Source of the DNA: Lacimicrobium sp. SS2-24
Lineage (GTDB): Bacteria; Pseudomonadota; Gammaproteobacteria; Enterobacterales; Alteromonadaceae
DNA length: 64,000 bases
Assembly: GCF_002201535.1 (NCBI RefSeq)
Contig: NZ_NIWW01000003.1
Span: 310,001 to 374,000 of the forward strand
Reading direction: 5' to 3'
The notes below the pieces were generated by a model, which was not told the origin of the DNA, searched no databases, and saw only the letters and a program-made list of their open reading frames with translations. Shown here piece by piece: positions 10,407-22,414 of the stretch; positions within the stretch are counted from its first letter, which is position 1; each line of letters starts with the position of its first letter. A program made the translations under genes and the position numbers.

Positions 10407-11335
10407 CTTGCCCCCAGACTGGTTTGCAGTACCGCCAGGGATAACTGAGCAAAGTCAATCCCGGTGGCTTTTGCAGCCATTGGCACGAGGCTCTTGGCCG
10501 TCATGCCCGGAACCGTATTCACCTCAAGTAAATAGAACTGGCCCTGTTCATCCTGCATAAAGTCAACGCGGCCCCAGCCCTTTCCGTCCACCGCATGGAA
10601 CGCTCGCTGGGCCAGTGTGGCAAGCTGTGCTTCAACCTCATCGGTTAACCCCGCGGGACAGAAATACTGCGTATTAGAAGCCTGATACTTGGCCTCATAA
10701 TCGTAGAAATCCCGGGGAGTCTGCATACGGATTGAAGGTAGCGCCCGACCATGAAGCAGGCTGACGGTAAATTCCCGCCCCTGAATAAAGCGCTCCAGTA
10801 ATACATCCGAGTCATATTCAAAGGCCTTGGTAATGGCAATGTGTAACGCCTCAGCGGTCTTCACTTTCGCCATGCCGATACTTGAACCTTCTCGGGCTGG
10901 CTTAACCATGACCGTTCCGCCAAGCCGCTCAATTATATCTTCACAACAGGCAGCATCAAAGGTGGATTTTTCGGCCACCACAAAATCGCTGGTCGGTAAG
11001 CCAAGACTTTGCCATACCTGCTTGCTACGTACTTTATCCATGGCCAGCGCTGAGCCCAGGACGCCAGTCCCGGTATAGGGTAAACCCAGTAACTGCAACG
11101 CACCTTGCATGCTGCCATCTTCCCCACCCCGGCCATGAAGCATAATCACGACGCGGTCAAACTGGTCGTCCAGCAAATCAGACAAGGGCCTTTGGGCAGG
11201 GTCAAAAGCATGTGCATCCACACCGTATTCTTGCAGGGCTTGCAACACCGCAGTACCGGACTTCAGAGATACCTCACGCTCAGCGGAACTTCCACCGAAC
11301 ATCACGGCCACTTTTCCAAAGTCAGAAATGTGCAT
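10403..11335 (-). CDS. ddlB: D-alanine--D-alanine ligase DdlB
   Basis: This ATP-grasp ligase makes the D-Ala-D-Ala dipeptide of the peptidoglycan stem. The protein is 310 residues. Visible are the N-terminal VAVMFGGSSAEREVSL, the ATP-grasp lysine region VMVKPAREGSSIGM, the metal-binding LLEVNTVPGMT and RVDFMQDEQGQFYLLE. It lies between murC and ftsQ; the murC stop and the ddlB start share one base. Confidence 0.97.
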   Translation of the reverse strand: MHISDFGKVAVMFGGSSAEREVSLKSGTAVLQALQEYGVDAHAFDPAQRPLSDLLDDQFDRVVIMLHGRGGEDGSMQGALQLLGLPYTGTGVLGSALAMDKVRSKQVWQSLGLPTSDFVVAEKSTFDAACCEDIIERLGGTVMVKPAREGSSIGMAKVKTAEALHIAITKAFEYDSDVLLERFIQGREFTVSLLHGRALPSIRMQTPRDFYDYEAKYQASNTQYFCPAGLTDEVEAQLATLAQRAFHAVDGKGWGRVDFMQDEQGQFYLLEVNTVPGMTAKSLVPMAAKATGIDFAQLSLAVLQTSLGAR

Positions 11336-12786
11336 CAGTCGTGCTCCTGTGAAGATTGCATCGCAACCACGTCTAATTTCAGGGCCTGCAGTTTTTTAGC
11401 CAGTCCACCGATATTGCCTGCGCCCTGTGTCATGACCAGATCGTTGTCCTCCATCACGCCAGCCAGCACCCGGGGTAATTCGTTCACATCGGCCACATAA
11501 ACCGGTTCTATTTCTCCGCGCTGACGAATGGAGCGGCATAAGGACTTACTGTCCACGCCTTCAATGGCAGGCTCACCAGCGGAGTAAATTTCCAGTAATA
11601 ACAGCACATCGACCTGTGATAAGACGCGTACAAAGTCCTCATAAAGGTCTCGGGTTCGCGAGTACCGATGGGGCTGATAGGCCATCACCAGCCGTCTATC
11701 TGGCCAATTAGCCCGTGCTGTGGCGATGGTTGCCTCCACCTCGGTGGGATGATGACCGTAATCGTCCACCAGAATCGCTTTACCCTTACCGGTATCGTAT
11801 TCCCCGAGGTACTCAAAGCGCCTGCCAATTCCCTCAAAAGATGATAAGGCATCCACAATGGCTTGCTCGTTAAGCCCCTCTTCCAGTGCCACGGCAATTG
11901 CTGCCAGGGCATTCAGTACATTGTGCCGGCCCGGCAGTCCGAGTTTCACTTCAAAGTCATGACCACTGCTGGTCTGTACCCGGAAACAACTGTGATTGAA
12001 CCCATGACGCACCTCCACAGCACGCACATCGCGCTGTTCAGAAAAACCATAGGTGAGCGTCTGACGACCAATCCGCGGCAACAAATCCCGGACCACAGGG
12101 TCATCGCCGCAGACAACCGCCAGTCCATAAAAAGGGAGGTTATGGAGAAACTCTACATAGGTATCCAGCATTCGTTGGAAGTCGCCTTCATAAGTGCCCA
12201 TATGATCCGCTTCGATATTGGTCACCACCGACACCATAGGCTGCAAATGTAAGAAGGACGCATCGCTTTCATCGGCCTCGGCAATCAGGTAGCGACTGCT
12301 TCCCAGACGGGCATTGGTGCCAGCACTATTAAGCAGTCCACCAATAACAAAAGTCGGATCTTTATCCGCATGGGCAAAAATGGTGGCCAACAGACTGGTG
12401 GTGGTCGTTTTGCCATGGGTTCCGGCAACCGCGATACCATGGCGAAAGCGCATCAGTTCAGCAAGCATTTCAGCACGGCGAATAACTGGCACCCGTGTTT
12501 CCCGGGCCGCCTGTATTTCCGGGTTATGTGGGTCAATCGCACTGGACACCACCACCACATCGACACCCTGTATGTTTTCCTGTTGATGACCAATAAAGAC
12601 ACGGGCGCCTTTTTCTTCGAGACGTCGGGTCATGGCGCCGGATTGCAGATCCGAGCCAGAGATTTGATACCCTTCATTAAGAAGCACCTCCGCAATGCCT
12701 CCCATACCGGCACCACCAATACCAATAAAGTGAATACGCTTAATTCTGCGCATTTCCGGTACCGCATAGGCCGTTTTTACTGTCAT
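11335..12786 (-). CDS. murC: UDP-N-acetylmuramate--L-alanine ligase MurC
   Basis: MurC adds the first amino acid (L-Ala) to UDP-MurNAc. The protein is 483 residues with an N-terminal Rossmann motif [17 protein letters not shown], the Mur-ligase ATP loop [11 protein letters not shown], and the middle-domain sequences [12 protein letters not shown] and [11 protein letters not shown] use the ATG at 12786, which overlaps the murG stop by 4 bp (ATGA), instead of a TTG ten codons upstream. Confidence 0.97.
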   Translation of the reverse strand: MTVKTAYAVPEMRRIKRIHFIGIGGAGMGGIAEVLLNEGYQISGSDLQSGAMTRRLEEKGARVFIGHQQENIQGVDVVVVSSAIDPHNPEIQAARETRVPVIRRAEMLAELMRFRHGIAVAGTHGKTTTTSLLATIFAHADKDPTFVIGGLLNSAGTNARLGSSRYLIAEADESDASFLHLQPMVSVVTNIEADHMGTYEGDFQRMLDTYVEFLHNLPFYGLAVVCGDDPVVRDLLPRIGRQTLTYGFSEQRDVRAVEVRHGFNHSCFRVQTSSGHDFEVKLGLPGRHNVLNALAAIAVALEEGLNEQAIVDALSSFEGIGRRFEYLGEYDTGKGKAILVDDYGHHPTEVEATIATARANWPDRRLVMAYQPHRYSRTRDLYEDFVRVLSQVDVLLLLEIYSAGEPAIEGVDSKSLCRSIRQRGEIEPVYVADVNELPRVLAGVMEDNDLVMTQGAGNIGGLAKKLQALKLDVVAMQSSQEHD

Positions 12787-13865
12787 ACATTTTGCTCCAC
12801 TAGATACCGACAACATTCTGCAACCTGTGCGGTTGCATCCGGACGGGCAACGGTTCGGGCTGCCCGGCGCATGGACTCAAGTGAATGGGGATCACTGATT
12901 AACTGTTCCAGCCTCAGCCTGAAGGCCTCATCATTGAGGGTCTGCTGAGGTGCCAGAATGGCCGCCCCCGCCTCCACCAGTACCTGCGCATTCTTAGTCT
13001 GATGATCATCCACTGCGTGGGGCAAGGGAACGAAAACCGCAGGTAAACCCGCCAGGGCCACCTCGGAAACCGTTAACGCCCCTGCCCTGCAAATGATCAT
13101 ATCCGCCCACCCAAAGGCTCCCGCCATATCGGTAATAAAGTCATCCACCCGCACAGTCGTTTCCTCTTGCAACTGTTGTCGGTAGGCATTTTCCACCTGC
13201 TTTTGGTTGCCTTTACCACACTGGTGCCATACTTCTATCTTCTCCAACTTTCCCAGCACTGTCGGCATCGACTGATTCAGAGCCCTGGCCCCCAGACTGC
13301 CACCCACCACCAGCACCCTCACTCTGTCTGTGTCTTGCACCGACCTGCGCGTAATACCATCAAAGGCCTCTCGCACCGGATTGCCTACCCATTGATACTT
13401 CTCTTCATCGCGCTCACCAAAGGCTCCAGAGAAACCCATCAGCACTTTACTGGCCAGATGCTGCAACACCTTATTGGTCATGCCGGGAACCGCGTTTTGT
13501 TCATGGATAATCAGCGGTTTTCTGGTCAGCCAGGCGGCGATACCACCCGGTCCACTGGCGAATCCTCCCATCCCCAGCACCAGATCAGGCTGGCACTGGC
13601 GAATCACGTTACGAGCCTGCCAGATGGCCCGGACAAGCTGAAACGGCGCCGTGAGAAGCCGTAACAACCCATTCCCTCTGACGCCCTGTACCGACAAAAA
13701 GGAAATCGGATACCCGGCTTTGGGTACAATCTCTGCTTCCATGCGTGTCGCGGTACCCAGCCAGTGAATCTGCCAGCCGGATGTTTTCAGATAATCTGCC
13801 ACTGCAAGCCCGGGGAAAATGTGACCACCGGTGCCGCCAGCCATGATTAACAGCGTTCGGGTCAT
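12783..13865 (-). CDS. murG: lipid II synthase MurG
   Basis: MurG adds GlcNAc to lipid I at the cytoplasmic face of the inner membrane. The 360-residue GT-B glycosyltransferase begins with the glycine-rich [16 protein letters not shown]. It carries the second G loop [12 protein letters not shown] and the UDP-GlcNAc site [11 protein letters not shown] followed by [14 protein letters not shown]. It overlaps ftsW and murC by 4 bp each. Confidence 0.98.
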   Translation of the reverse strand: MTRTLLIMAGGTGGHIFPGLAVADYLKTSGWQIHWLGTATRMEAEIVPKAGYPISFLSVQGVRGNGLLRLLTAPFQLVRAIWQARNVIRQCQPDLVLGMGGFASGPGGIAAWLTRKPLIIHEQNAVPGMTNKVLQHLASKVLMGFSGAFGERDEEKYQWVGNPVREAFDGITRRSVQDTDRVRVLVVGGSLGARALNQSMPTVLGKLEKIEVWHQCGKGNQKQVENAYRQQLQEETTVRVDDFITDMAGAFGWADMIICRAGALTVSEVALAGLPAVFVPLPHAVDDHQTKNAQVLVEAGAAILAPQQTLNDEAFRLRLEQLISDPHSLESMRRAARTVARPDATAQVAECCRYLVEQNV

Positions 13866-15067
13866 GGCCGGCCCCCCCGCTTTTTATCATCACTGATCGC
13901 CTGCACACCATCCATACGCAATTCAAAGTCGATACGCACCAGGATGGCAACCGCCACGCTCATCAGAATAATGCTATTGCCACCATAACTGACCAAAGGT
14001 AACGTCAGCCCCTTGGTCGGCAGCATACCAGCGCTGGCACCCACATTGACGGTTGTCTGAAACGCAAACCAGATACCAATGGAATGAGCCAGATAACCTT
14101 CAAATGGTCGCTCCTGCTGCAATGCAAGATTGCCCAGTTTAAGCGCCTTGAGGACCAGCATCATTAACAAAGCCAAAACCGCACAAACACCAACAAAACC
14201 AAGTTCCTCTGCAAGGATCGCCATGATGAAATCGGTATGGGCCTCCGGCAGGTATTCTAACTTTTGCAGGCTATTTCCCAGCCCCTGCCCAAAGACATGC
14301 CCACGACCGTAGGCCATCAAGGACTGTGTCAGCTGATATCCGCTACCGAAAGGGTCCGCCCAGGGATCCAGAAAAGCGGTAATCCGTCTTAAGCGGTATT
14401 CTTCAAACATAATCAGTGCCACGACAGCGCACAGACCGCTGAGCAACAGGCCAAAGAACTGCCACAATTTCGCCCCGGCAAGGAAAAGCAGTCCAACCGT
14501 GGTGGCAAACATCACCACCACCGTGCCTAAATCCGGTTGCATCAACAGCAGCAGCGCTAACAGAAATAGCACGGCCAGAGGCTTAATAAAGCCTTTAAGG
14601 TTCTCTGTGACTTCCTCATACCGGCGCACCAGGTAACCGGCCAGATAGCAAAAGAAAAACAGCTTCGCCGGTTCGGCAGCCTGGATGGTTAAGGGTCCGA
14701 TTGCCAGCCAGCGAGTAGCGCCGTTAACCGTGCGCCCGGCGACTAACACCGCGACCAACAGCAACAAAGAGAGCAGTAACAAATAGACGTTACTGGATTG
14801 CCACCAACGCATAGGTAGTTGCAGTGTGACCAGTGCCGCCACCATTGCCAGCAACAAATAAATGCCGTGACGGATAGCAAAATGAAAAGGATTGTCGAAA
14901 AGCCTGTCAGCAGCCGGCATAGAAGCTGACGTAACCACCATCAGGCCGATACTCATCAATGCCAGGGCAATGAGTAAAAAACCGATATCATAGGGGCGCT
15001 TACCCTGCGCATTATGGCGCAGCTGAAACAAACGCTGAAGATGATTAGCAGAGGTCGACACGCTCAT
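13862..15067 (-). CDS. ftsW: septal peptidoglycan glycosyltransferase FtsW (SEDS)
   Basis: FtsW polymerises lipid II at the septum together with FtsI (PBP3). The 401-residue polytopic protein has about ten transmembrane segments and the SEDS signature near the C-terminus ([19 protein letters not shown]). The region [16 protein letters not shown], which holds family-conserved acidic residues, is present. It lies between murD and murG with 4-bp overlaps at both ends. Confidence 0.98.
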   Translation of the reverse strand: MSVSTSANHLQRLFQLRHNAQGKRPYDIGFLLIALALMSIGLMVVTSASMPAADRLFDNPFHFAIRHGIYLLLAMVAALVTLQLPMRWWQSSNVYLLLLSLLLLVAVLVAGRTVNGATRWLAIGPLTIQAAEPAKLFFFCYLAGYLVRRYEEVTENLKGFIKPLAVLFLLALLLLMQPDLGTVVVMFATTVGLLFLAGAKLWQFFGLLLSGLCAVVALIMFEEYRLRRITAFLDPWADPFGSGYQLTQSLMAYGRGHVFGQGLGNSLQKLEYLPEAHTDFIMAILAEELGFVGVCAVLALLMMLVLKALKLGNLALQQERPFEGYLAHSIGIWFAFQTTVNVGASAGMLPTKGLTLPLVSYGGNSIILMSVAVAILVRIDFELRMDGVQAISDDKKRGGRP

Positions 15068-16380
15068 GCGAGAGCCTCCACTGCATCGGTGAACACGTGC
15101 CCGCGGTGCTGATAATTGTCGAACATATCCAAACTGGCACAGGCTGGTGAGAGCAACACCATATCGCCATCGCCGGCCAGCGACGCTGCCGCAGCAACGG
15201 CAGCCTGCATGCTTGCCACTCTAAGCGCACCGGGCTTGAGCACAGCGATTTTTTCGGCATCTTTGCCAAGGCAAATGAGTTTATCCACAGATTTCAGAGC
15301 ATGCTGTAACAGGGAAAAATCCGCGCCTTTCCCATCTCCGCCAGCAATTAACAACAGCTGCCCCTGCACCATAGGGCGCAATCCAGCTATGGCCGCCTCT
15401 GTCGCGCCGATGTTGGTGCCTTTAGAATCGTTTATCCATACCACACCCTTGTGTTCACGCACTTTTTCACAGCGGTGAGGCAGTCCCGTAAAGGCTCTCG
15501 CAGCGGCCACCACGCCCTGACTGGTCGCGCCCCCGGCAAATGCCAGTGCGGCCGCAGCCTGAATGTTTAACAAATTGTGCTGCCCAACTAACTGACAGGT
15601 TGAAAACTCAAGCAAATCTTCGTTCTGATAGCGGATCATTCCGGTAGCGGATTGATAACCTATATCCCTTGTCGACTCTCCGAGACCAAAGCTGATTTGA
15701 GGCTGGGTGTTGTCGGTGTCTGCATCAGGCAGGGTCTGTGGGTCGTCCCGATTGACCACCAGCAATCCGGCGTGACGATAGATACGTAGTTTGGCCTGCC
15801 GGTACGCCTCCATATCCGTATAACGATCCAAATGATCCGGACTCAGGTTTAGCACCGTCGCGGCAAGCATGGATAAGGAGCTCAGCGTCTCCAGTTGAAA
15901 GCTGGATAGCTCCAGGACCGCCACCTCATAATCACGCTCCAGCAAATCCAGCGCCGGTGTACCGATATTTCCGCCCGACACAGCGCGGATGCCGCTGTGC
16001 TCAAGCATTGCCGTTACCAACTGAGTGACGGTGCTTTTACCGTTGGAGCCGGTGACAGCCAGCACTGGCCTGTGATTAAAGCGGGCGAAGAGTTCGACGT
16101 CACCGATCACCTCAACCCCTGCTGCGAGAGCACGTTGGATAGCCGGTTCGCTGAGCGGCACGCCCGGACTCAGAATGATCAGTGATGTGGCTGACAACAA
16201 TGCGCCGTCAAAGGGACCAAGGTTCACCTCAACCGACTCCGGCAAGGTCAGATTGAGGTCGCTACGACTGTCAAAAGCAGTAACCTTTGCACCCTGGGCT
16301 AGCAGAAATCGCACACAGGAGTGCCCGGTCAGTCCTAAACCGACCACAGCAACCTGTTGATTTTGTAGAGCCCGTTGCAT
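15064..16380 (-). CDS. murD: UDP-MurNAc-L-Ala--D-glutamate ligase MurD
   Basis: MurD adds D-Glu to the growing UDP-MurNAc stem peptide. The protein is 438 residues with the N-terminal [15 protein letters not shown], the ATP loop [20 protein letters not shown], and the C-terminal-domain [12 protein letters not shown] and [12 protein letters not shown]. It overlaps ftsW by 4 bp and lies 6 bp downstream of mraY. Confidence 0.98.
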   Translation of the reverse strand: MQRALQNQQVAVVGLGLTGHSCVRFLLAQGAKVTAFDSRSDLNLTLPESVEVNLGPFDGALLSATSLIILSPGVPLSEPAIQRALAAGVEVIGDVELFARFNHRPVLAVTGSNGKSTVTQLVTAMLEHSGIRAVSGGNIGTPALDLLERDYEVAVLELSSFQLETLSSLSMLAATVLNLSPDHLDRYTDMEAYRQAKLRIYRHAGLLVVNRDDPQTLPDADTDNTQPQISFGLGESTRDIGYQSATGMIRYQNEDLLEFSTCQLVGQHNLLNIQAAAALAFAGGATSQGVVAAARAFTGLPHRCEKVREHKGVVWINDSKGTNIGATEAAIAGLRPMVQGQLLLIAGGDGKGADFSLLQHALKSVDKLICLGKDAEKIAVLKPGALRVASMQAAVAAAASLAGDGDMVLLSPACASLDMFDNYQHRGHVFTDAVEALA

Positions 16381-16386
16381 CTATCG

Positions 16387-17469
16387 TTACCTGAGTTTCA
16401 ATGTAGCCAGCCCGATCAGTACAAGGATCAGGGAAATAATCCAGAACCTCACAATCACGCGAGGCTCCGGCCAACCTTTGAGTTCGTAGTGGTGATGTAT
16501 GGGTGCCATGCGGAAAATACGTTCTCCACGCAACTTATACGAGCCCACCTGCAAAATAACCGACAGGGCTTCGATGACAAAAACGCCCCCCATAATTAAC
16601 AGCACCAGCTCCTGACGAACCAGCACGGCGAGAATGCCCAGCGCACCGCCCAGTGCCAGTGAGCCCACATCTCCCATAAACACCATGGCCGGGTATGTGT
16701 TAAACCACAGGAATCCCAGACCGGCACCAACAATGGCTGTACAGATGATGACCAGCTCACTGGTCAGGGGAATAAAGGGGATGTTCAGATACCCTGAAAA
16801 ATTTACGTTCCCCGTTACATAAGCAAACACCGCAAAGGCACCGGCAACCAGGATAGTCGGGACAATCGCCAGGCCATCCAATCCATCTGTCAGGTTCACC
16901 GCATTACTGGTGCCCACCAGCACGAAATAGGTCAGCACGATGTAAAACATCCCTAACTGTGGCATGACATCTTTAAAGAAGGGGACGATAAGAGCGGTTT
17001 CCGGCGCTTGTTGGCTGCTGCTATACAGATAAAACGCCACCAGCAGGGCAACCGCGGAGAGCCAGAAGTATTTCCAGCGGGCGATGAGTCCCTTGGCGTC
17101 TTTACGCACAACTTTACGATAATCATCCACAAAGCCAATAAGGCCGTAACTGAGGATGACAAACAGCGACACCAGTACATAGCGATTACTCAAATCTGCC
17201 CACAGCAGAGTACTGGCCGTAATGGTCGCCACGATCAATACGCCACCCATGGTCGGAGTGCCCGATTTGGATAAATGGGACTGCGGCCCATCGTCGCGCA
17301 CGGTCTGACCAATCTGCAACTTCTGCAGCCAGCGAATCATTACCGGGCCCAGCATCACAGACAGGATCAATGCCGTCAGGGTACTGAGAATGGCCCTGAA
17401 CGTGAGATAGGAAAAGACATTGAAGCCTGTATTGAACTGTTGCAACCAGTCCGTCAGCCAGATCAGCAT
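16387..17469 (-). CDS. mraY: phospho-MurNAc-pentapeptide translocase MraY
   Basis: MraY forms lipid I on undecaprenyl phosphate in the inner membrane. The protein is 360 residues, as in E. coli, with about ten transmembrane segments. It has the family motifs [34 protein letters not shown] and the histidine-rich [14 protein letters not shown]. The gene overlaps murF by 7 bp. Confidence 0.99.
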   Translation of the reverse strand: MLIWLTDWLQQFNTGFNVFSYLTFRAILSTLTALILSVMLGPVMIRWLQKLQIGQTVRDDGPQSHLSKSGTPTMGGVLIVATITASTLLWADLSNRYVLVSLFVILSYGLIGFVDDYRKVVRKDAKGLIARWKYFWLSAVALLVAFYLYSSSQQAPETALIVPFFKDVMPQLGMFYIVLTYFVLVGTSNAVNLTDGLDGLAIVPTILVAGAFAVFAYVTGNVNFSGYLNIPFIPLTSELVIICTAIVGAGLGFLWFNTYPAMVFMGDVGSLALGGALGILAVLVRQELVLLIMGGVFVIEALSVILQVGSYKLRGERIFRMAPIHHHYELKGWPEPRVIVRFWIISLILVLIGLATLKLR

Positions 17470-18857
17470 GCAATTCGCTCCCGCTGACGCTCAAGCTTTC
17501 CCAATGGTGAGGCCTCAATCAGCGCCACAACCTGTTCCATACGCGCGCTGCGCGAGCCTTTAATCAGAATACTGATATCACGCTTTTCACCCTCTACCTG
17601 CTGCTGCAGATAGTCCACCAACATCTCTTTGTCAGTGAAGTGCTTACCGGCCTGCGCAAACTGATCGCTGGCATGCTGGCTGAGAACCCCTACACTGAAG
17701 AGATTGTCAATGCCCTGCTCTTTGGCGTAGGTGCCCATTTCTTCATGATAAAAGCGGGCTTTCTCTCCAAGCTCAGCCATATCACCGAGGACCAACACCC
17801 GACGGCCGCTGAAACTGGCGAGCAAATCAATGGCGGCCCGGGTAGACGCCACATTGGCGTTATAACTGTCATCAATCAGCCTGACCTGGTTGGTCAACTG
17901 ACGAATATTCAGCCGCCCTGTCACCTTCGCCATTTGTAACAGTCCCATTTTCACATCTTCAAGGGTCGCACCAACGGCCATCGACAACGCCGCTGCACAT
18001 AGCGCATTGGTGACGTTGTGCATACCCGGCACCACCAGGGAAATATCTACGCTTCCCTGCGGCGTATTCATCTGGAACTGGGCACAACCATCCATGCCCA
18101 GAATTACATCTTCTGCATAAAAGTCACCCTGGTGCTCCGAAAATGTCTGAATACGTTTGTCATGCAATTTACCCTGCCAAAAAGACATAAACTGACTGTC
18201 GGCATTGAGTACCGCAAGGCCTTTTTCGGGTAAGCCCTTAAAGATTTCACTTTTGGCTCTGGCCACCCCCAACAGGCTGCCAAAGCCTTCCAGATGAGCC
18301 GCCGCGGCATTAACAATGGTGGCCGCATCAGGTCGGGTCAGCGATGTGGTGTAGGCGATTTCCCCCAAATGATTGGCCCCCATCTCCACCACGGCAAAAT
18401 CGTGCTCTTCGGTCAGCTCTAACAGTGTCAGGGGCACGCCGATTTCATTGTTAAAGTTACCTTTCGTTGCCAGCACTTTGCCTTTGCGCGAAAGGATACA
18501 GGCCACCATCTCTTTGACCGTGGTCTTGCCACTACTGCCGGTAATACCAACCACTTTGACCTTTGCCAATTGTCGGATAGCGCCGGCTAATTGTCCCAGT
18601 GCCTGAGTGGTATCCTCAACCACAATGCAGGGCAACGTGGTGTCAACCGCCCGCGACACTATCAATGCACTGGCCTCTTTCTCAGCTGCCTGATGAACAA
18701 AACCATGGCCATCAAAATTAGGACCGGTCAGCGCTACAAACAAAGCACCGGCTTCGAGTTGTCGGGTATCGGTGCTCACTTTTTCAATCGTCAGATTCTC
18801 TCCCTCTAACCTGCCATTGACTTGTTGAGCAATCCATTCGAGTGTCACCGGAATCAT
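17463..18857 (-). CDS. murF: UDP-MurNAc-tripeptide--D-Ala-D-Ala ligase MurF
   Basis: MurF adds the D-Ala-D-Ala dipeptide, completing the UDP-MurNAc-pentapeptide. The protein is 464 residues with the ATP loop [14 protein letters not shown], the [12 protein letters not shown] and [11 protein letters not shown] signatures, and [11 protein letters not shown] in the central domain. It overlaps murE by 4 bp and mraY by 7 bp. Confidence 0.97.
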   Translation of the reverse strand: MIPVTLEWIAQQVNGRLEGENLTIEKVSTDTRQLEAGALFVALTGPNFDGHGFVHQAAEKEASALIVSRAVDTTLPCIVVEDTTQALGQLAGAIRQLAKVKVVGITGSSGKTTVKEMVACILSRKGKVLATKGNFNNEIGVPLTLLELTEEHDFAVVEMGANHLGEIAYTTSLTRPDAATIVNAAAAHLEGFGSLLGVARAKSEIFKGLPEKGLAVLNADSQFMSFWQGKLHDKRIQTFSEHQGDFYAEDVILGMDGCAQFQMNTPQGSVDISLVVPGMHNVTNALCAAALSMAVGATLEDVKMGLLQMAKVTGRLNIRQLTNQVRLIDDSYNANVASTRAAIDLLASFSGRRVLVLGDMAELGEKARFYHEEMGTYAKEQGIDNLFSVGVLSQHASDQFAQAGKHFTDKEMLVDYLQQQVEGEKRDISILIKGSRSARMEQVVALIEASPLGKLERQRERIAC

Positions 18858-20356
18858 GCGTTGTTCCCCCTGATCAATGTGGCTGCATACTCACGTTCGT
18901 TATAATTAATTTTATTGTCCCCTATCACCTGATAGGGCTCGTGACCTTTACCGGCTAACAGGATCAGATCACCGTCTTTGGCCTGAGCAAAGAGTTGACG
19001 GATAGCGGTCTTGCGATCCAGTTCCACCAGCGCGTTGTCTGGAGATTGCATACCGCCAAGAATCTCTCTGGCAATGACCATCGGGTCTTCAGAGCGACTG
19101 TTATCATTGGTAATCATCACCACATCCGCGCCCTGCTCTGCAATTTTTCCCATCAAGGGTCGTTTACCCTTGTCGCGATCACCACCGCAGCCAAACAGAC
19201 AATACACTTTGCCCATGGCATGTTGACGCAGCGCCGCCAGTGCTTGTTGCAGGCCATCCGGTGTATGCGCGTAATCCACTATCAGTGCCCCATGTCCGCG
19301 CTGATAGAAAACCTCCAGTCGTCCCGGCACCGGTTTCAAAGACGGGATGGCCGCCAGCAAAGATTTGAGATCCGCACCAAGAACAAGCTGAGTGGAAACC
19401 GCCCCCAGCAGGTTGAGCACATTAAACTGCCCCATCAAAGGAGATAACACCTCAGCGCTTCCCCAACTGGTGTCTAACTGTATGCGCGCGCCGTGGGGCA
19501 GGTACTCTACCTGGGATGCCATCACATACTGGCACTGTGGATGCTTTGGCTGCCCCTCACCATAAAACACACTACGCAGGCGGTTGCCGCCAACTGCCAG
19601 CCAGTTTTCACTTTCTGAGTCCTGCTGATTCAGCACCATCGCCTGCAACCCCGGCTGATTCAGTAAGAGACGCTTGGCCGCCGCATACTGGTTCATGCTG
19701 CCATGGTAGTCGAGGTGATCGCGAGTGAGATTCGTGAATACCGCCACATCCGTTTTGATGCTGGCAATCCGGTGTTGCACCAATGCGTGTGACGATGCTT
19801 CCATCGCCACCAGGTTGGCTCCCTGCTGCTGCATTTCCCTGAGCAACCGTTGCATATTGATGGCATCGGGTGTGGTGTTCCCCAAGTCCTCCAGCGCCCC
19901 TTCCAGACCAGCTCCGAGTGTACCGATAGTGCCGGCTTTTTCACCAAGCAGGCGGGTCAGTTGTGCAATCAATTGTACCGTTGAGGTTTTACCATTTGTC
20001 CCTGTAACCGCCGCCACCTGTAACGCATTGGCAGGATGGTGATAGAATTCCGCTGCCAGGGCAGAAAGACACTCGCCAAGGCGATAAAACTGGACAATCA
20101 GCGATTGTTCGCGCATTTCCATCTGGCCGTGCTGCTCCGGCTGATCGGCCTGAGCCAGAATAGCCTTCGCACCCAGACTGACAGCCTGGGGAATAAAATC
20201 CCGTCCATCCAGCTGATGCCCCTTCAGTGCGACAAACAGGTTGTGGATAGCGACATCGCGGCTATCCAGTACAATGCGAGCCACCTCAATAGAGGGGGCT
20301 TCAATGCCAAAGGGCAACAACAAACGGCGCAAATCCATCGCGTTATCAGGAGTCAT
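18854..20356 (-). CDS. murE: UDP-MurNAc-L-Ala-D-Glu--meso-DAP ligase MurE
   Basis: MurE adds the third stem residue. The 500-residue protein has the ATP loop GTNGKTSTVQL, TTPDAINMQ and MEASSHALVQHR. Substrate choice is read from the motif that is DNPR in meso-DAP enzymes; here it is DNSR (NDNSRSEDP). The arginine expected to contact DAP is kept and the proline is replaced by serine, so DAP is still the likely substrate. I chose the ATG at 20356, with GGGGAG 6 bp upstream, over a GTG five codons earlier. The start overlaps ftsI by 11 bp. Confidence 0.96.
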   Translation of the reverse strand: MTPDNAMDLRRLLLPFGIEAPSIEVARIVLDSRDVAIHNLFVALKGHQLDGRDFIPQAVSLGAKAILAQADQPEQHGQMEMREQSLIVQFYRLGECLSALAAEFYHHPANALQVAAVTGTNGKTSTVQLIAQLTRLLGEKAGTIGTLGAGLEGALEDLGNTTPDAINMQRLLREMQQQGANLVAMEASSHALVQHRIASIKTDVAVFTNLTRDHLDYHGSMNQYAAAKRLLLNQPGLQAMVLNQQDSESENWLAVGGNRLRSVFYGEGQPKHPQCQYVMASQVEYLPHGARIQLDTSWGSAEVLSPLMGQFNVLNLLGAVSTQLVLGADLKSLLAAIPSLKPVPGRLEVFYQRGHGALIVDYAHTPDGLQQALAALRQHAMGKVYCLFGCGGDRDKGKRPLMGKIAEQGADVVMITNDNSRSEDPMVIAREILGGMQSPDNALVELDRKTAIRQLFAQAKDGDLILLAGKGHEPYQVIGDNKINYNEREYAATLIRGNNA

Positions 20357-22097
20357 GCTGCGCTCCCCCACTCACCGCCGCCAGTGAAGACACCGCTTTA
20401 TCATCAGGCGGAATATTCAGCATCTGCAAAGCGCCGGACATAATCCGGGAAAAGGTAGGAGCGGCCGTATCCCCGGCATAATAGAGATCGCCGCCGGGTT
20501 CATTAATCAATACGACTACCACTAACTCGGGGTTTGATACCGGTGCCAGCCCCGCAAAAATATTGACATATTCTTCACCGTAGCCACCCGCCACCGCTTT
20601 GCGGCTGGTACCCGTCTTGCCAGCAACCCGGTACCCATGAATCTGAGCCTTAGGCGCTGTGCCACCATCCATCACCACCGTTTCCAGCATGTGCACCATG
20701 GCGCGGGCATATTCCGGTGAGATCACAGACTCACCTTCAGGCTCCGCAGTGGCATTGGACTTAATCACTTTAAGGGGCAGTTTGTAGCCATCATTGGCAA
20801 TGGTGCTGTACATTCTGGCAAGCTGCAGGGTGGTCACAGACAGGCCGTAGCCAAATGAGAGCGTGGCCAGCTCAAAGTCAGACCAACGGCGGCGCTCGTG
20901 AAAAATCCCTCCGCTTTCCCCTATGAGGCTGGTACCGGTGTCACCAACCAGACCAAATTGATAATAATTGTCAATAAAATGATTTTTGGGCACCGATAAC
21001 GCCAGTTTTGAGGTACCCATGTTACTGGATTTGCGGATAACACCCGTCAGGTCCAGTTTGCCGTGATTCTTGCCATCCTGCACCATGCTGCCACCGATAC
21101 GCATCCAACCCGGAGACGTATCCAGGGTATCCTCCAGCTCTACCGTGCCAAATTCCAGTGCCGCTAACACCGCCAGAGGCTTAGCCGTTGAGCCGGGTTC
21201 AAAGGTATCGGTAATGGCGCGATTGCGGATCCGATGTGCAGAAACATTGCTACGATTGTTCGGATTAAAAGAGGGGCTGTTCACCATTGCCAGCACATCC
21301 CCGGAATGCACATCTATTACTACCGCAGAGCCCGAAGCCGCCTTATAAGTTCCGACTGCCAGTTTCAATTCTCTGTATGCCAGAGCCTGAATACGCTGAT
21401 CGATGGTCAGTTGCAAATCCTTGCCTGCATGGCCCTGGGTCTGCTCCAGTATTTCTACCTGTCGTCCTTTGGCATCACGACGAATCTGGCGGGTTCCCGG
21501 TGTACCGGTTAACCACTTGTCATAGAGCCGCTCGATACCTTCAATACCTTTGTCATCCACATCCGTAAAACCAATCAGCTGGGCAATCGTTTCTCCGGCA
21601 GGGTAATAGCGGCGTGATTCATCACGCAAATAGATTCCGGGCAGATCAAGCTCCTCAACATAGTCCGCCATGGCGGAGGAGACTTGTCGCTGAATGTAGA
21701 CAAAACGCTTTTTAGGATCGCCCAGGCGACTGGTGATATGGGGTAATTCCTGCCCTAATACATCCGCTAAAGCCTGCCAGCGACGCTGATCTGAGAAACC
21801 GCCATTGGCATGAATCACTTTAGGGTCTGCGTAGATGGCTCGAACCGGTATACTGACCGCCAGCTCTTCACCGTTGCGGTCGCTGATAATACCGCGATGA
21901 GCGCGGGTGACACGCACGCGCTTGGTACGATTGTCGCCCTGCTGAATCAGCGAATCTGGCTCAATCACCTGAATATAGGCGGCACGCACCACTAAGGCGG
22001 AAAAGACCCCGACCACCACCGTTGCAACGAGAATAAAGCGCCACTCCAACAGCCGTGGGCGTGAATTCTGCTTGGCATGGGCTGAACGCTTGTTCAT
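20346..22097 (-). CDS. ftsI: septal transpeptidase FtsI (PBP3)
   Basis: FtsI cross-links septal peptidoglycan with FtsW. The 583-residue protein has a cytoplasmic N-terminus, one transmembrane segment (FILVATVVVGVFSALVV), a pedestal domain and a class B transpeptidase domain. The active-site motifs are STAK (in FEPGSTAKPLAVLA), SSN and KTGTS. The C-terminal tail is longer than the minimal catalytic domain. It overlaps ftsL by 4 bp. Confidence 0.98.
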   Translation of the reverse strand: MNKRSAHAKQNSRPRLLEWRFILVATVVVGVFSALVVRAAYIQVIEPDSLIQQGDNRTKRVRVTRAHRGIISDRNGEELAVSIPVRAIYADPKVIHANGGFSDQRRWQALADVLGQELPHITSRLGDPKKRFVYIQRQVSSAMADYVEELDLPGIYLRDESRRYYPAGETIAQLIGFTDVDDKGIEGIERLYDKWLTGTPGTRQIRRDAKGRQVEILEQTQGHAGKDLQLTIDQRIQALAYRELKLAVGTYKAASGSAVVIDVHSGDVLAMVNSPSFNPNNRSNVSAHRIRNRAITDTFEPGSTAKPLAVLAALEFGTVELEDTLDTSPGWMRIGGSMVQDGKNHGKLDLTGVIRKSSNMGTSKLALSVPKNHFIDNYYQFGLVGDTGTSLIGESGGIFHERRRWSDFELATLSFGYGLSVTTLQLARMYSTIANDGYKLPLKVIKSNATAEPEGESVISPEYARAMVHMLETVVMDGGTAPKAQIHGYRVAGKTGTSRKAVAGGYGEEYVNIFAGLAPVSNPELVVVVLINEPGGDLYYAGDTAAPTFSRIMSGALQMLNIPPDDKAVSSLAAVSGGAQHDS

Positions 22098-22414
22098 CGG
22101 ATCCTCACCACCACTTCATCTGCCGGCTCGGGGCGGCGCATGTTCAGTTCTTTGGCTGCCATGGATTCGAGCCGGTTATGTTCAGTCAACGCACTTTGCT
22201 CCAGCACCAAATGACGCCATTCAACATCAAGCTGATCACGTTGCTGCATCTGTTGCTCATGACCGATGGCCAACTGGCGGTTGAGGTGGGCACTGAGGAT
22301 CACCGCCAGTGCACTGAGCACCACCATTAAAAACAACAAAACCCGCCCGGGGTGGCGAGTCAGATCTGTCCAGATAAGACTGATAAGATTGAACTGGGGG
22401 CTGAGCGTCTTCAT
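22094..22414 (-). CDS. ftsL: divisome protein FtsL
   Basis: FtsL is a small bitopic protein that forms a coiled-coil complex with FtsQ and FtsB and activates FtsWI. The 106-residue protein has one transmembrane segment at about 22-42 and a periplasmic coiled coil ([18 protein letters not shown]). Position between rsmH and ftsI, with 4-bp overlaps on both sides, supports the call because the sequence itself is poorly conserved in the family. Confidence 0.94.
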   Translation of the reverse strand: MKTLSPQFNLISLIWTDLTRHPGRVLLFLMVVLSALAVILSAHLNRQLAIGHEQQMQQRDQLDVEWRHLVLEQSALTEHNRLESMAAKELNMRRPEPADEVVVRIR

